Positions 32,257-40,827 of a stretch of 64,000 nt of DNA are shown here, one piece after another. Source of the DNA: Actinomycetospora cinnamomea (GTDB taxonomy: Bacteria > Actinomycetota > Actinomycetes > Mycobacteriales > Pseudonocardiaceae); contig NZ_QEKW01000001.1 of the NCBI RefSeq assembly GCF_003096675.1, forward strand, positions 1 through 64,000. The letters are read 5' to 3'. The notes beneath the pieces are model-generated. The model was not told the origin of the DNA and did no database searches. It saw only the letters and a program-made list of their open reading frames with translations. A program made the position numbers and the translations under genes. The first letter of the stretch is position 1. Each line of letters begins with the position of its first letter.

Positions 32257-35073
32257 ATGAGCGAGAACGGCGAGCGACAGGCGCGGGCCGACCGCGTCTC
32301 CACCGAGGGCACCGTCGCCTCGGAGTCCGAGCACTCGGCGCTGCGCGCCGACATCCGCCGGCTCTCGACGCTGCTCGGGCGCACGGTCGCCGCACAGCAC
32401 GGCGACGACGTGCTGGACCTCGTCGAGCGGGTCCGCCACCTCGTGCGGCAGGCGCCGAGCCATGATCCGGGTGGAGGCAGGGGCGACACCGAGATCCGGG
32501 ATCTGCTGGCCGAGCTCGACCCCGGCACGGCGGCGGTGCTGGGCCGGGCCTTCGCGACGTACTTCCACCTGGCGAACCTCGCCGAGCAGCTGCACCGGGC
32601 CCGGGAGCGCGGGGCGGTGCACGACGAGGGCCGCGGGCCGCTGCACGAGCTGGCCGACCGGCTCGTCACCGACGCCGACCCCGACGAGGTCCCGACCGCG
32701 CTGTCCCGGCTCGAGCTCAAGCCGGTGTTCACCGCACACCCCACCGAGGCGCAGCGGCAGTCGGTGCTGGGCAAGCTCCGCTCGATCGCCGCGATCCTGG
32801 GCTCCGACCTCCCCGACGACGTCGCCGAGACCCGCCTGCACCGCTTCGTCGACCTCATCTGGCAGACCGACGAGATCCGCCCGGAGCGTCCGACGGTGCT
32901 CGACGAGGCGCGCTCGGTGGCCTACTACCTCGAGCAGCTCGGCCGCCGTGCCGTGCCCGAGGTGCTCACCGAGCTCGACGAGCAGCTCGCCCGCGTGGGA
33001 CTGACGCTGCCCCAGGGCTCGCGCCCGCTGGTGCTCGGATGCTGGGTCGGCGGCGACCGCGACGGCAACCCCAACGTCACCGCCGAGCTCACGCTCGAGA
33101 CGATGCGGATCTACGGCGAGCGCGGCGTGCGGATCCAGACCGACCTGCTCGAGGACCTCGTGCAGGAGCTGTCGGTCTCGACGCGCCTGGTCGGCGTCAG
33201 CGAGGACCTGCGGCGCAGCCTGGCCCGCGACCGCCGGGCCCTGCCCGAGGTGTACGACCGGTTCGTGCGGCTCAACGCCGAGGAGCCCTACCGGCTGAAG
33301 TGCTCGTACATCCACGCGCGGCTGGAGAACACCCGGCGCCGCTACGCCGAGGGCACCCCGCACCGGCCGGGGCGCGACTACCTGGGCGCGGACGAGTACC
33401 TCCGCGACCTCGAGGTCATGGACGCCTCGCTGCGCAGCCACCAGGGCGAGCGGATCGCCGACGGGGGCCTGCGCGACGTCATGCGCTGCGCCAACGCCGT
33501 CGGGCTGCACCTGGCGAGTGTCGACGTCCGCGAGCACACGAACTTCCATCACACCGCGCTCGCTGCGCTGTTCGACCGCGTCGGCGAGCTGGACACCCCC
33601 TACGCCGAGCTCGACCACGCCGGTCGGGCCGAGGTGCTGTCGCGGGAGCTGGCGGGGCGCCGGGCACTGACCCCGCGGCGCAACTGGGAGGGCATCGGGG
33701 ACGACTCCTTCAGGGAGACGCTCGAGGTCTTCGACTGCATCCGCACCGTGCAGGAGACCTACGGCGAGGAGGCGCTGCACACCTACGTCATCTCGATGGC
33801 GCAGAACGTCGACGACATCCTCGCCGTCGCGGTGCTGGCGCGGGAGGCAGGGCTGGCCGAGATCACGGGCGGGAGGGACGCGCCGGAGGCCGTGGCGTCG
33901 CTGGACATCGTCCCGCTGTTCGAGACCGCCACCGAGCTGAAGATATCGGGCGACCTGCTCGACGGGATGCTCTCGGATCCGTCGTACCGGGCGCTGGTGG
34001 CGGCCCGCGGCGACGTCCAGGAGATGATGCTGGGCTACTCCGACTCCAACAAGGGCGCCGGGCTGACGACGTCGCAGTGGTCGATCCACCAGGCCCAGCG
34101 CCAGCTGCGCGACGTCGCCGCGAAGCACGGGGTGCGGCTGCGGCTCTTCCACGGCCGCGGCGGGTCGGTGGGCCGCGGCGGCGGGCCGGCCGGCGAGGCG
34201 ATCGCCGCCCAGCCGCACGGCGTCGTCGACGCGTGCATGAAGGTCACCGAGCAGGGCGAGGTCATCTCCGACAAGTACTCGCTGCCGACGCTCGCCGAGG
34301 ACAACCTCGAGATCATGCTCGCGGCGGTGCTCGACGCGACGCTGATGCACCAGACCTCGCGCGTCGAGGCGGCCACGCTGAAGCGCTGGGACGAGGCGAT
34401 GGACGTCATCTCCGACGCCGCCCAGGAGGCCTACGAGAGGCTGATCGGGCAGGAGGGGCTGCCGGACTTCTTCACCCAGGCCACTCCCGTCGACGAGCTG
34501 TCGATGCTCAACGTCGGCTCGCGGCCCGGAAAGCGGCCCGGCGCCGGCGGGCAGGCGTCGCTGGACGACCTGCGCGCGATCCCGTGGGTGTTCGGCTGGA
34601 CCCAGACGCGGATGATCGTGCCGGGCTGGTTCGGGCTGGGCAGCGGGCTCGCCGCCGCCCACGAGGCGGGCTACTCCGAGGTCATCGACGAGATGCGCGA
34701 CTGGGCGTTCTTCGCCAACCTCATCTCCAACGTGGAGATGACGCTGGCCAAGACCGACATGCGCATCGCCGGCTTCTACGTCTCCGAGCTCGTCGACCCC
34801 GAGCTCCAGGGGATCTTCGAGATGATCAAGGAGGAGCACCGGGTCACGGAGCGCGAGGTCCTCAAGCTCACGCCCGGGCACGAGCTGCTCGGCGGCAACC
34901 CGCTGCTGCGCCGCAGCCTCGACGTCCGCGAGGGCTACCTCGAGCCCCTGCACCACCTGCAGGTGCACACCCTCGCCCAGCGTCGCGGCGTCGACGACCC
35001 GGACCCCGACCTGCAGCGCGCCCTGCTGCTCACGGTCAACGGGATCTCCGCGGGGATGCGGAACACGGGTTAG
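32257..35073 (+). CDS. ppc: Phosphoenolpyruvate carboxylase
   Basis: 938 residues, the full length of bacterial PEPC. Catalytic His161 lies in VFTAHPTEAQRQ. Other signatures: LGCWVGGDRDGNPNVT, RCANAVGLHLASVDVREH, MLGYSDSNKGAG, LFHGRGGSVGRGGGP (Gly-rich loop), WVFGWTQTRMIVPGW and the invariant C-terminal tail ending R-N-T-G. It carboxylates PEP to oxaloacetate, the main anaplerotic step. GGGAGG lies 9 nt before the ATG. Its stop overlaps the stop of the converging histidine kinase gene by 4 bp. Confidence 0.97.
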   Translation: MSENGERQARADRVSTEGTVASESEHSALRADIRRLSTLLGRTVAAQHGDDVLDLVERVRHLVRQAPSHDPGGGRGDTEIRDLLAELDPGTAAVLGRAFATYFHLANLAEQLHRARERGAVHDEGRGPLHELADRLVTDADPDEVPTALSRLELKPVFTAHPTEAQRQSVLGKLRSIAAILGSDLPDDVAETRLHRFVDLIWQTDEIRPERPTVLDEARSVAYYLEQLGRRAVPEVLTELDEQLARVGLTLPQGSRPLVLGCWVGGDRDGNPNVTAELTLETMRIYGERGVRIQTDLLEDLVQELSVSTRLVGVSEDLRRSLARDRRALPEVYDRFVRLNAEEPYRLKCSYIHARLENTRRRYAEGTPHRPGRDYLGADEYLRDLEVMDASLRSHQGERIADGGLRDVMRCANAVGLHLASVDVREHTNFHHTALAALFDRVGELDTPYAELDHAGRAEVLSRELAGRRALTPRRNWEGIGDDSFRETLEVFDCIRTVQETYGEEALHTYVISMAQNVDDILAVAVLAREAGLAEITGGRDAPEAVASLDIVPLFETATELKISGDLLDGMLSDPSYRALVAARGDVQEMMLGYSDSNKGAGLTTSQWSIHQAQRQLRDVAAKHGVRLRLFHGRGGSVGRGGGPAGEAIAAQPHGVVDACMKVTEQGEVISDKYSLPTLAEDNLEIMLAAVLDATLMHQTSRVEAATLKRWDEAMDVISDAAQEAYERLIGQEGLPDFFTQATPVDELSMLNVGSRPGKRPGAGGQASLDDLRAIPWVFGWTQTRMIVPGWFGLGSGLAAAHEAGYSEVIDEMRDWAFFANLISNVEMTLAKTDMRIAGFYVSELVDPELQGIFEMIKEEHRVTEREVLKLTPGHELLGGNPLLRRSLDVREGYLEPLHHLQVHTLAQRRGVDDPDPDLQRALLLTVNGISAGMRNTG

Positions 35074-38033
35074 GTCTCGGCCAGCAGGGCCTCGCACACC
35101 CCCGCCAGGACCAGGGCGGCGTCGCGCACCGTGCGGGTGGACGCGGGGTGCGTGGCGCGAGCGCGCCAGACGCCGAGCTGCTCCTCGGCGGCGCGGCGGA
35201 CGTCGCCGTCGCTCGCCTCGGACGCCAGACCGAGCCGCGCCCGCGCCGGACCCGGGCCGGTGAGCCGTTCCGCGGCCTCCTGCTCGCCGCCGGGCAGCAC
35301 GACGGCGCGGCGGCGCAGGGCGTCGGCGAGATCGGCCTGCGCGGTCTCGCGGGCGCCGGCGAGCCGCGTGCGCTCGGTCTCGTAGAGGACTCGGCGCGAC
35401 CAGGCGGGGCCCGCGACCCCGGCGCGGCCCAGGGCGTCGAGGGCGTCGAGGGCCCGGCGGGCGCGGACGGTGCCCGGGCCCGGCCCGTTCAGCTCGTCGG
35501 CGATCGCGGCGAGGCGCATTGCGACCGGCGGCGGGCGCTCCAGCCCGGCGACCAGCGCGCGCACGGCGTCGAGCAGGGCCGACGGCTCGCTGGGCTCGCT
35601 GGCGGGCGGCGGCGTGTCGGGAGCGAGGGCGTCCCTCGCTGCCTGCGACGCAGCCGGGGCGTCCCTCGCTGCGCCCGCCGCCAGCGAGCCCGAGGGAGCG
35701 AGGGCGTCCCTCGCTGCCTGCGACGCAGCCGGGGCGTCCCTCGCTGCGGCCACCGCCGGCACCGCGAGGACCACGGTATCGGGGTCGTCGGTGTCGGGGT
35801 CCTCGGTCGCGGGCGCGCGATCGGGCAGGGGGATCGAGCCCTCGACCGTGGTGCCCGCGCCCGGGGCCGAACGCAGGGCGACGGTGCCGCCGACCGCGGC
35901 GACGCGGGTCGTCACGTTGCGCACGCCCCTGCCCCCGCCGGCGGCCGACGGGTCCGGGGTGAAGCCGGGGCCCTCGTCGCGGACCGCGAACCGCAGCGCC
36001 CCGTCCGCCTCGGCGAGCGTCACCGTGACGCGGGCCCCGGGGGCGTGCTTGCGGGCGTTGTTCACCGACTCCAGGCAGCAGAAGTAGACGGCCGACTCGA
36101 CGTCGGCGCCGTAGCGCCGGCCGGGCGGCACGCCGGTCGCGTCGACGGTGACCGTCGAGTCGGGGCCCGCGACCTCCTGGCGCAGGGTCTCGACGAGTCC
36201 GCGGTCGGCGAGCGTCGCCGACGACACCCCGGTCGCGGTCTCGGCGAGCACGGCCTCGGCGGTGTCGACCTGCTCGGCGAGCTGCGCCAGACGCTCGCGG
36301 GCCGCGTCCAGCTTGCCGGCCGCGACCTGGTGCTCGACGAGGCCGAGCGACAGGCGCAGCGAGACCAGGTGGTGCTGGGCGCCGTCGTGCAGGTTGCGCT
36401 CGATGGCCCGTCGCTCGCCGTCGGACTCCGCGACGGCCTCCCGCCGCGACGTCGCGATCTGCTCCCCGTGCGACACGGCCGCCCGCAGCTGGCGCTCGAG
36501 CTCGATCTCGACGCGGTACGCCTGGAGCACGGCGCCGAGGCTGTCGGCGACGTCGGCGAGCAGCTGGTGGCGCTCGCTGCCGCCGGCCACGGCCTCGGCG
36601 TCCACCGACAGCGCCCCGATCTCCTCGGTGCCGTGGCGCACCGGGAACGTGACCAGCTCGTCCGCCGGCGCGGTGTCCCCGGCGTCGCTGCGCCGCCACC
36701 GGTAGGTCCGTGGACGCAGCCCCGGGCGGCGCGCCGTCAGCTGCACGGTCCGCGCCCCGAGGTGGCGCCCGACGGCCTCCGGGAGCCGATCGAGGTCGCC
36801 GCCGGCCGCCGCGGTGCGGGAGACCTCGGCGACCTCGAGCAGCACCCGGTAGGGCGTCGGGCGCCGGCCGTGGAGCAGGCGCTCGACGACGCGGTCGACC
36901 CGCGAGGACACCGCCACGTACACCGCCGCCCCGCCGGCGGCCCCGAGCACCCAGCCCGCGGGGCCCCGGCCCGCGAGCGTGGCGAGCAGCGCGACGGTGC
37001 CGCCGACCGCGACCACCACGACGACGACGGTCAACGCCCGGTGCAGGCGGTCCGCCGACGCCCGCAGCCGCGGGCGGTAGGCGGCCAGGACGGCGAGGGC
37101 CAGGGCGGCGGCGGAGAAGCGGGCGAACCAGAACAGCAGCGCGGTCGGCTCGCCCCCGCCGCCGCCCCCTGCACCGCTGTGGCGGGCCGTGGGATCGTCG
37201 AGGGTGAGGCCTGGCTGACCGGAGGCGGCCATGACGGCGGTGAGCAGGGCGAGGACGGTCGCGGTGACCAGCACGCCGGTGAGGACGGTGGCGAGCAGCC
37301 GGGCCTGGTCGCGTCGCTCGGGCGTGGCGCCGGCGCGCAGGTGGCGGGACACGCCGAGCGCGCCCACCAGCGGCACCCCGAAGCCGAAGAACACCACGCA
37401 GCTCACGGTGTGCGGCAGCAGCGCGGTCCCGACCCCCGCCGCGAACAGCGCGATCCCCGCCAGCCCGACCAGCAGGCGCTGCCCGCCCCGGGCCGCGGCG
37501 ACGCCCGCCGGAAAGAGCAGCAGCGCCCCGACGTAGGCGGCGCTGGCCACGCCGTGGAGCAGGATCTGGTGGAGCTCGCCGATCTCGAGCCCCGAACCCC
37601 GGCGCACCACCAGCGTCGCGGCGTGGGCCTGGAGGTTGAACGCACCCGCCGAGCCGATCATGGCCAGGATCAGCAGGCGGACGGTCCACGTGCGACCCCC
37701 GCGGCGCCACAGGACGACGGCCACCGCGAGGTTCACGGCGCTGGCCAGGTAGTCGAGCACCGCCTGGCCCGCGGGCTCGCCCAGCGCGGCCGCCTCGACG
37801 ATCCCTGCCGACCACGTCCCCTCGGCGCCGGCCACCGCGGCGCCGATCGCGGGCACGTGCGCGGCGAGGGCCACCAGCGCGCCGAGGACGAGCCAGACCA
37901 GCGTGAGCACCGCGCACGCCGCCAGGACCACCCACCACGCCGCCACCCAGCCGCGCCCGGCGTCGTCGGGGCGGGCCGCGGCGCGGGCGTCGCCGCCGGT
38001 CACGCGCGGTGTCGCGGCCAGGGTCCCGGTCAC
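35070..38033 (-). CDS. Intact HisKA_3-type sensor histidine kinase with long C-terminal extension
   Basis: 987 residues from GTG 38033, which overlaps the stop of the upstream gene (GTGA). About ten hydrophobic segments span residues 30-375, a GAF-like region spans 395-510, then HisKA_3 with ERNLHDGAQHHLVSLRLSLG (phosphoacceptor His549), and a complete HATPase: N-box CLESVNNARKHAPG (Asn658/659), VRDEGPGF and GRGVRNVTTR. A further ~245 residues after the kinase contain a Pro/Ala repeat and a helical domain with no known homologue to me. It is the only complete kinase of this four-gene cluster and should phosphorylate the NarL-type regulator at 39392. Confidence 0.88.
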   Translation of the reverse strand: MTGTLAATPRVTGGDARAAARPDDAGRGWVAAWWVVLAACAVLTLVWLVLGALVALAAHVPAIGAAVAGAEGTWSAGIVEAAALGEPAGQAVLDYLASAVNLAVAVVLWRRGGRTWTVRLLILAMIGSAGAFNLQAHAATLVVRRGSGLEIGELHQILLHGVASAAYVGALLLFPAGVAAARGGQRLLVGLAGIALFAAGVGTALLPHTVSCVVFFGFGVPLVGALGVSRHLRAGATPERRDQARLLATVLTGVLVTATVLALLTAVMAASGQPGLTLDDPTARHSGAGGGGGGEPTALLFWFARFSAAALALAVLAAYRPRLRASADRLHRALTVVVVVVAVGGTVALLATLAGRGPAGWVLGAAGGAAVYVAVSSRVDRVVERLLHGRRPTPYRVLLEVAEVSRTAAAGGDLDRLPEAVGRHLGARTVQLTARRPGLRPRTYRWRRSDAGDTAPADELVTFPVRHGTEEIGALSVDAEAVAGGSERHQLLADVADSLGAVLQAYRVEIELERQLRAAVSHGEQIATSRREAVAESDGERRAIERNLHDGAQHHLVSLRLSLGLVEHQVAAGKLDAARERLAQLAEQVDTAEAVLAETATGVSSATLADRGLVETLRQEVAGPDSTVTVDATGVPPGRRYGADVESAVYFCCLESVNNARKHAPGARVTVTLAEADGALRFAVRDEGPGFTPDPSAAGGGRGVRNVTTRVAAVGGTVALRSAPGAGTTVEGSIPLPDRAPATEDPDTDDPDTVVLAVPAVAAARDAPAASQAARDALAPSGSLAAGAARDAPAASQAARDALAPDTPPPASEPSEPSALLDAVRALVAGLERPPPVAMRLAAIADELNGPGPGTVRARRALDALDALGRAGVAGPAWSRRVLYETERTRLAGARETAQADLADALRRRAVVLPGGEQEAAERLTGPGPARARLGLASEASDGDVRRAAEEQLGVWRARATHPASTRTVRDAALVLAGVCEALLAET
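35619..35748. repeat. 55-bp direct repeat inside the kinase gene (75-bp period)
   Basis: 35619-35673 and 35694-35748 are identical over 55 bp, offset by 25 codons, and encode AARDAPAASQAARDALAP twice. Each unit also contains the dyad GCGAGGG-CGT-CCCTCGC and a second CGTCCCTCGC half-site, so the DNA is strongly hairpin-forming. It sits in the unstructured C-terminal linker of the kinase, in frame. Confidence 0.93.
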
Positions 38034-39385
38034 GGCCCGCCGCCGGCCGTCGATCCCGTGTCCAGCACCACCGGCCGCAGCCGGTCGGGCAGCCACGCGC
38101 GCAGCTCGACCCCGGGGCCGCGGCCGGCGACCTGCAGGGCCCCGCCCAGCGCGGCCAGCCGGTCGACGTCGTCGGCCAGCGCCACGCGCAGGGATGCCGC
38201 GTCGTCATCCGGCTCGGCGTCCTCCACCCGCACCTCGACCACGTCGCCGTGCCGCTCGAGGTGCACCTCCAGGGGTGTACGTCCCCCGGGCGCGGCGAGC
38301 AGCGAGATCGCCGACGCCGCGGCGTAGTACAGCCCGGACTCGATCTCCCACGGCAGCCGGTCGGCGAGCCGGCCGGAGAGGTGCACCGGCCGGGGGAGGT
38401 CGACGACGACCTCCTCGAGCGCCGCGCGCGGCCCCTGCTCGCGCAGGACGGCGGGGTGCACGCCGCGGGCGATGACCCGGAACCGGTCGATGAGCGCGGT
38501 GAGCCGGTCGCGCGCCTCCTCGACGTGGTGGCGGGCCATCTCGGTGGCGCCCTCGGGGTCGTCCTCGGCGTCCTCCAGCGCGTCGGCGGCGTCGATGATC
38601 GACGTGCGGAAGGCGGCGAGCCGGTCGGTGGTCGCACCCCGCAGCTCGGTGGCCAGACGCCGGCGCTCGACCTCGCGGGCGGCCTCGAGGCGGCGGCGGG
38701 ACGCGGCGGTCTCGGCCGCCAGCTCGTCGACCCGCCGGACGCGGGCCGCCAGCTCCGCGGTGCGGGCGACGCCCCGGAGCAGGAGGTGCGCCCCGCCGGC
38801 GACGTCGCGCACCAGCCGCCGGTCGGCGGCCGTGACCGGGCGCCCACCCTTGCCGACGGTCAGCACCGCCCGCAGCCGCTCGCCGTCGAGCACGGGCACG
38901 GCGTGGTCGACCCCGGGCCGGGCCAGCAGGAGACCCAGGGACGGCACGCGCTCGCCCGCGCCCTCGCCCGGCGGGAACACGGCCTCGGCGACCAGCTCGT
39001 CGCCGACCGCCAGCCACACGCCGGCCCGGTCGGCCGCCGTGCCCTCGCCGAGCACGCGCGCCAGACCGGGCAGGGCGTCGGCGAGGGAGCCCTCGCGGAC
39101 GCGGGCGGCGGTGTCGGCGAGTGCGGTGTAGGGCGTGGTCGCCGGTCGGGGCGCCAGGCGGCGCGCGGCACGCTCGACGCGGGGCCCGGTCGCCCGCGCC
39201 GTCGCCACCGCCGCCGCGGCGGCCACGAACGGCCCGACGACGGCCGCCAGCGCCGGGCCCGCGAGCCACGCCCACAGCGCCGTCACGACGAGCAGGACGA
39301 CGGCGACCAGGGCACCGACCAGCACGGGCCGGACCGGCCAGGCCACCCGGGGCCCGACCCTCCACGCGGCGCCCGTCGCGCTCAT
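38030..39385 (-). CDS. Degenerate histidine kinase-like protein (no phosphoacceptor His)
   Basis: 451 residues. Two membrane helices (20-60) are followed by a GAF-like domain (about 85-205), a coiled coil, then a HisKA_3-like helix ELRGATTDRLAAFRTSI where the family has LHDGAQ: Arg249 replaces the phosphoacceptor His. In the ATPase-like region the N-box is YYAAASAISLLAAPGG, without the Asn residues, and the D-x-G-x-G loop is missing. It cannot be a working kinase by known chemistry. Translationally coupled to the intact kinase (GTGA), it probably acts as a sensor subunit or heterodimer partner. Confidence 0.8.
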   Translation of the reverse strand: MSATGAAWRVGPRVAWPVRPVLVGALVAVVLLVVTALWAWLAGPALAAVVGPFVAAAAAVATARATGPRVERAARRLAPRPATTPYTALADTAARVREGSLADALPGLARVLGEGTAADRAGVWLAVGDELVAEAVFPPGEGAGERVPSLGLLLARPGVDHAVPVLDGERLRAVLTVGKGGRPVTAADRRLVRDVAGGAHLLLRGVARTAELAARVRRVDELAAETAASRRRLEAAREVERRRLATELRGATTDRLAAFRTSIIDAADALEDAEDDPEGATEMARHHVEEARDRLTALIDRFRVIARGVHPAVLREQGPRAALEEVVVDLPRPVHLSGRLADRLPWEIESGLYYAAASAISLLAAPGGRTPLEVHLERHGDVVEVRVEDAEPDDDAASLRVALADDVDRLAALGGALQVAGRGPGVELRAWLPDRLRPVVLDTGSTAGGGP

Positions 39386-39391
39386 GGCGGA

Positions 39392-40057
39392 TCAGGCGTC
39401 GCCGCGCTGCGAGCGCAGGTAGGTCAGGACGGCGAGCACGCGGCGGTGGTGCGCGGACGTGTCGGCGTGCAGCCCGAGCTTGTCGAAGATGTTGGCGACG
39501 TGCTTCTCCACCGCCTTGCCGCTGACGTAGAGCGTGGACGCGATGCCGTTGTTGGACCGGCCCTCGGCCATCAGCTTCAGCACGTCCCGCTCCCGCTCGG
39601 AGAGGGTCGAGACGGGGTCGCGCTTCTCGCCGCGCGGGCGCTCGACGAGGCGCTTGGCCAGCTCGGGCTCGATGACGATCTCGCCGTCGGCGATGCGGGC
39701 GAGGGTGTCGGAGAGCACCTCCACGCTGCCGACCTTCTCCTTGAGCCGGTAGCCGATGCGGTCGGTGCCGATCTCGAGGATGCGCATGAGGTAGTGCGAC
39801 TCGGCGTAGTGCGAGAGGAACAGCAGGCCCATGTCCGGGTGCGCGGCCCGCAGCCGCTCGGCGGTGACGAGGCCGCCGTCGGGCTCGGGCGGCATGCGGA
39901 TGTCGAGCAGGGCGACGTCGGCGGGCACGGTGCCGAGCACCGCGACCAGCGGATCCCCGCCGGACTCGACCGCGACGACCTCGTGTCCCGCCGCCTCGAG
40001 CAGCATGACCAGGCCCTGGCGGAACAGGGCGCCGTCCTCGGCCACGGCTACGCGCAC
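39392..40057 (-). CDS. NarL/LuxR-type response regulator
   Basis: 221 residues. The receiver has the acidic pair in VRVAVAEDGALF, phosphoacceptor Asp in VALLDIRMPPEPDGG and the conserved Lys in RLKEKVGSVE. The C-terminal GerE HTH reads LSERERDVLKLMAEGRSNNG, IASTLYVSGKAVEKHVANIF. It should bind DNA as a dimer when phosphorylated. GTG at 40057 overlaps the 3' end of the small kinase gene by 10 bp. It is the only response regulator among three kinase-like genes, so all three may feed it. Confidence 0.9.
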   Translation of the reverse strand: MRVAVAEDGALFRQGLVMLLEAAGHEVVAVESGGDPLVAVLGTVPADVALLDIRMPPEPDGGLVTAERLRAAHPDMGLLFLSHYAESHYLMRILEIGTDRIGYRLKEKVGSVEVLSDTLARIADGEIVIEPELAKRLVERPRGEKRDPVSTLSERERDVLKLMAEGRSNNGIASTLYVSGKAVEKHVANIFDKLGLHADTSAHHRRVLAVLTYLRSQRGDA

Positions 40058-40629
40058 GGGAACCTCGCGGTGATCTCGGTCTTCTCGGCGGAGGCGTCGG
40101 TGACGCCGACCGACCCGCCCAGGGGCACGGCCTCGTCGAGCACCACCCCGTGCAGCGCCGGGTCGACCCCGGAGAGCGTCAGCACGAGGTGCCCGTCCGC
40201 CACGCGGACGCGGACGTCGACGGGCGCGTCGCGGTCGGCGGCGAGGCAGGCGGCGGTGGCGAAGTACGCGGCGCCCTCGGCAGCAGTGCCGGCGCGGACG
40301 CCGTCGGCGTCCACCCGGGCGCGCCCGCCGCTCGCCGCGACCAGCTCGCGCAGCGCCGGGCCGAGCCCCGCCTCGTCCAGCAGCGGCGGGTAGATCGCGG
40401 CGGCGACGTCGCGCAGCTCCTGCAAGGCGGCCGCGAGCTCGTCGGCGAACTCGTCGAGGCCCTGCCGCCACGCCTCGTTGCCGTCCGGGGCGTCGGCCCG
40501 CAGCACGCCGAGGCGCAGCGAGAGGGCGGAGAGCCGCAGGGCGGGTCCGTCGTGCAGCCGGCGCTCCAGCCCGCGGCGCCGACGCCACCGCTCCTCGGCG
40601 CGACGACCGTGCTCGCCACCCAGCGTCAT
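40048..40629 (-). CDS. Small HisKA_3-containing kinase-like protein with degenerate ATPase
   Basis: 193 residues from ATG 40629. The HisKA_3 helix is intact (GLERRLHDGPALRLSALSLR, His26), but no sensor or membrane domain precedes it. The following ATPase-like domain keeps the family outline (EAGLGPALRELVAASGG, AAYFATAACLAADRDAPVDV) but lacks the N-box Asn residues and both Gly boxes. It could be phosphorylated in trans but should not bind ATP normally. First gene of the cluster; overlaps the response regulator. A longer 5' extension is open but has no start signal. Confidence 0.75.
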   Translation of the reverse strand: MTLGGEHGRRAEERWRRRRGLERRLHDGPALRLSALSLRLGVLRADAPDGNEAWRQGLDEFADELAAALQELRDVAAAIYPPLLDEAGLGPALRELVAASGGRARVDADGVRAGTAAEGAAYFATAACLAADRDAPVDVRVRVADGHLVLTLSGVDPALHGVVLDEAVPLGGSVGVTDASAEKTEITARFPCA

Positions 40630-40827
40630 CGGTGCAGCGTCGAGGACGGAGCGGGCCGCGCGCCAGGGGGAACACCCACGACGGGGATCGGGCACATCCC
40701 CGGGGCGTCGGCGTCGCTGATCACGCCTCGTGCGCAACAGGACCCCCAGGGTGGCGAGACGCCGCCGACACGTCGCTGACGGACGGGCGGGAAGGTTACT
40801 ATCCGTCAGCCCGCCGGAGGAGGGGTC

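Noticed and set aside
31609-38847. A 2412-codon open frame on the minus strand
   Set aside because: It is antisense to PEP carboxylase and shifted relative to the kinase genes. The protein is Arg/Gly/Pro/Val-rich without domains; long shadow frames are normal at this GC content.
38009-40393. A 794-codon plus-strand frame across the two-component cluster
   Set aside because: Antisense to three overlapping genes with clear domains; no motif and no ribosome-binding site.
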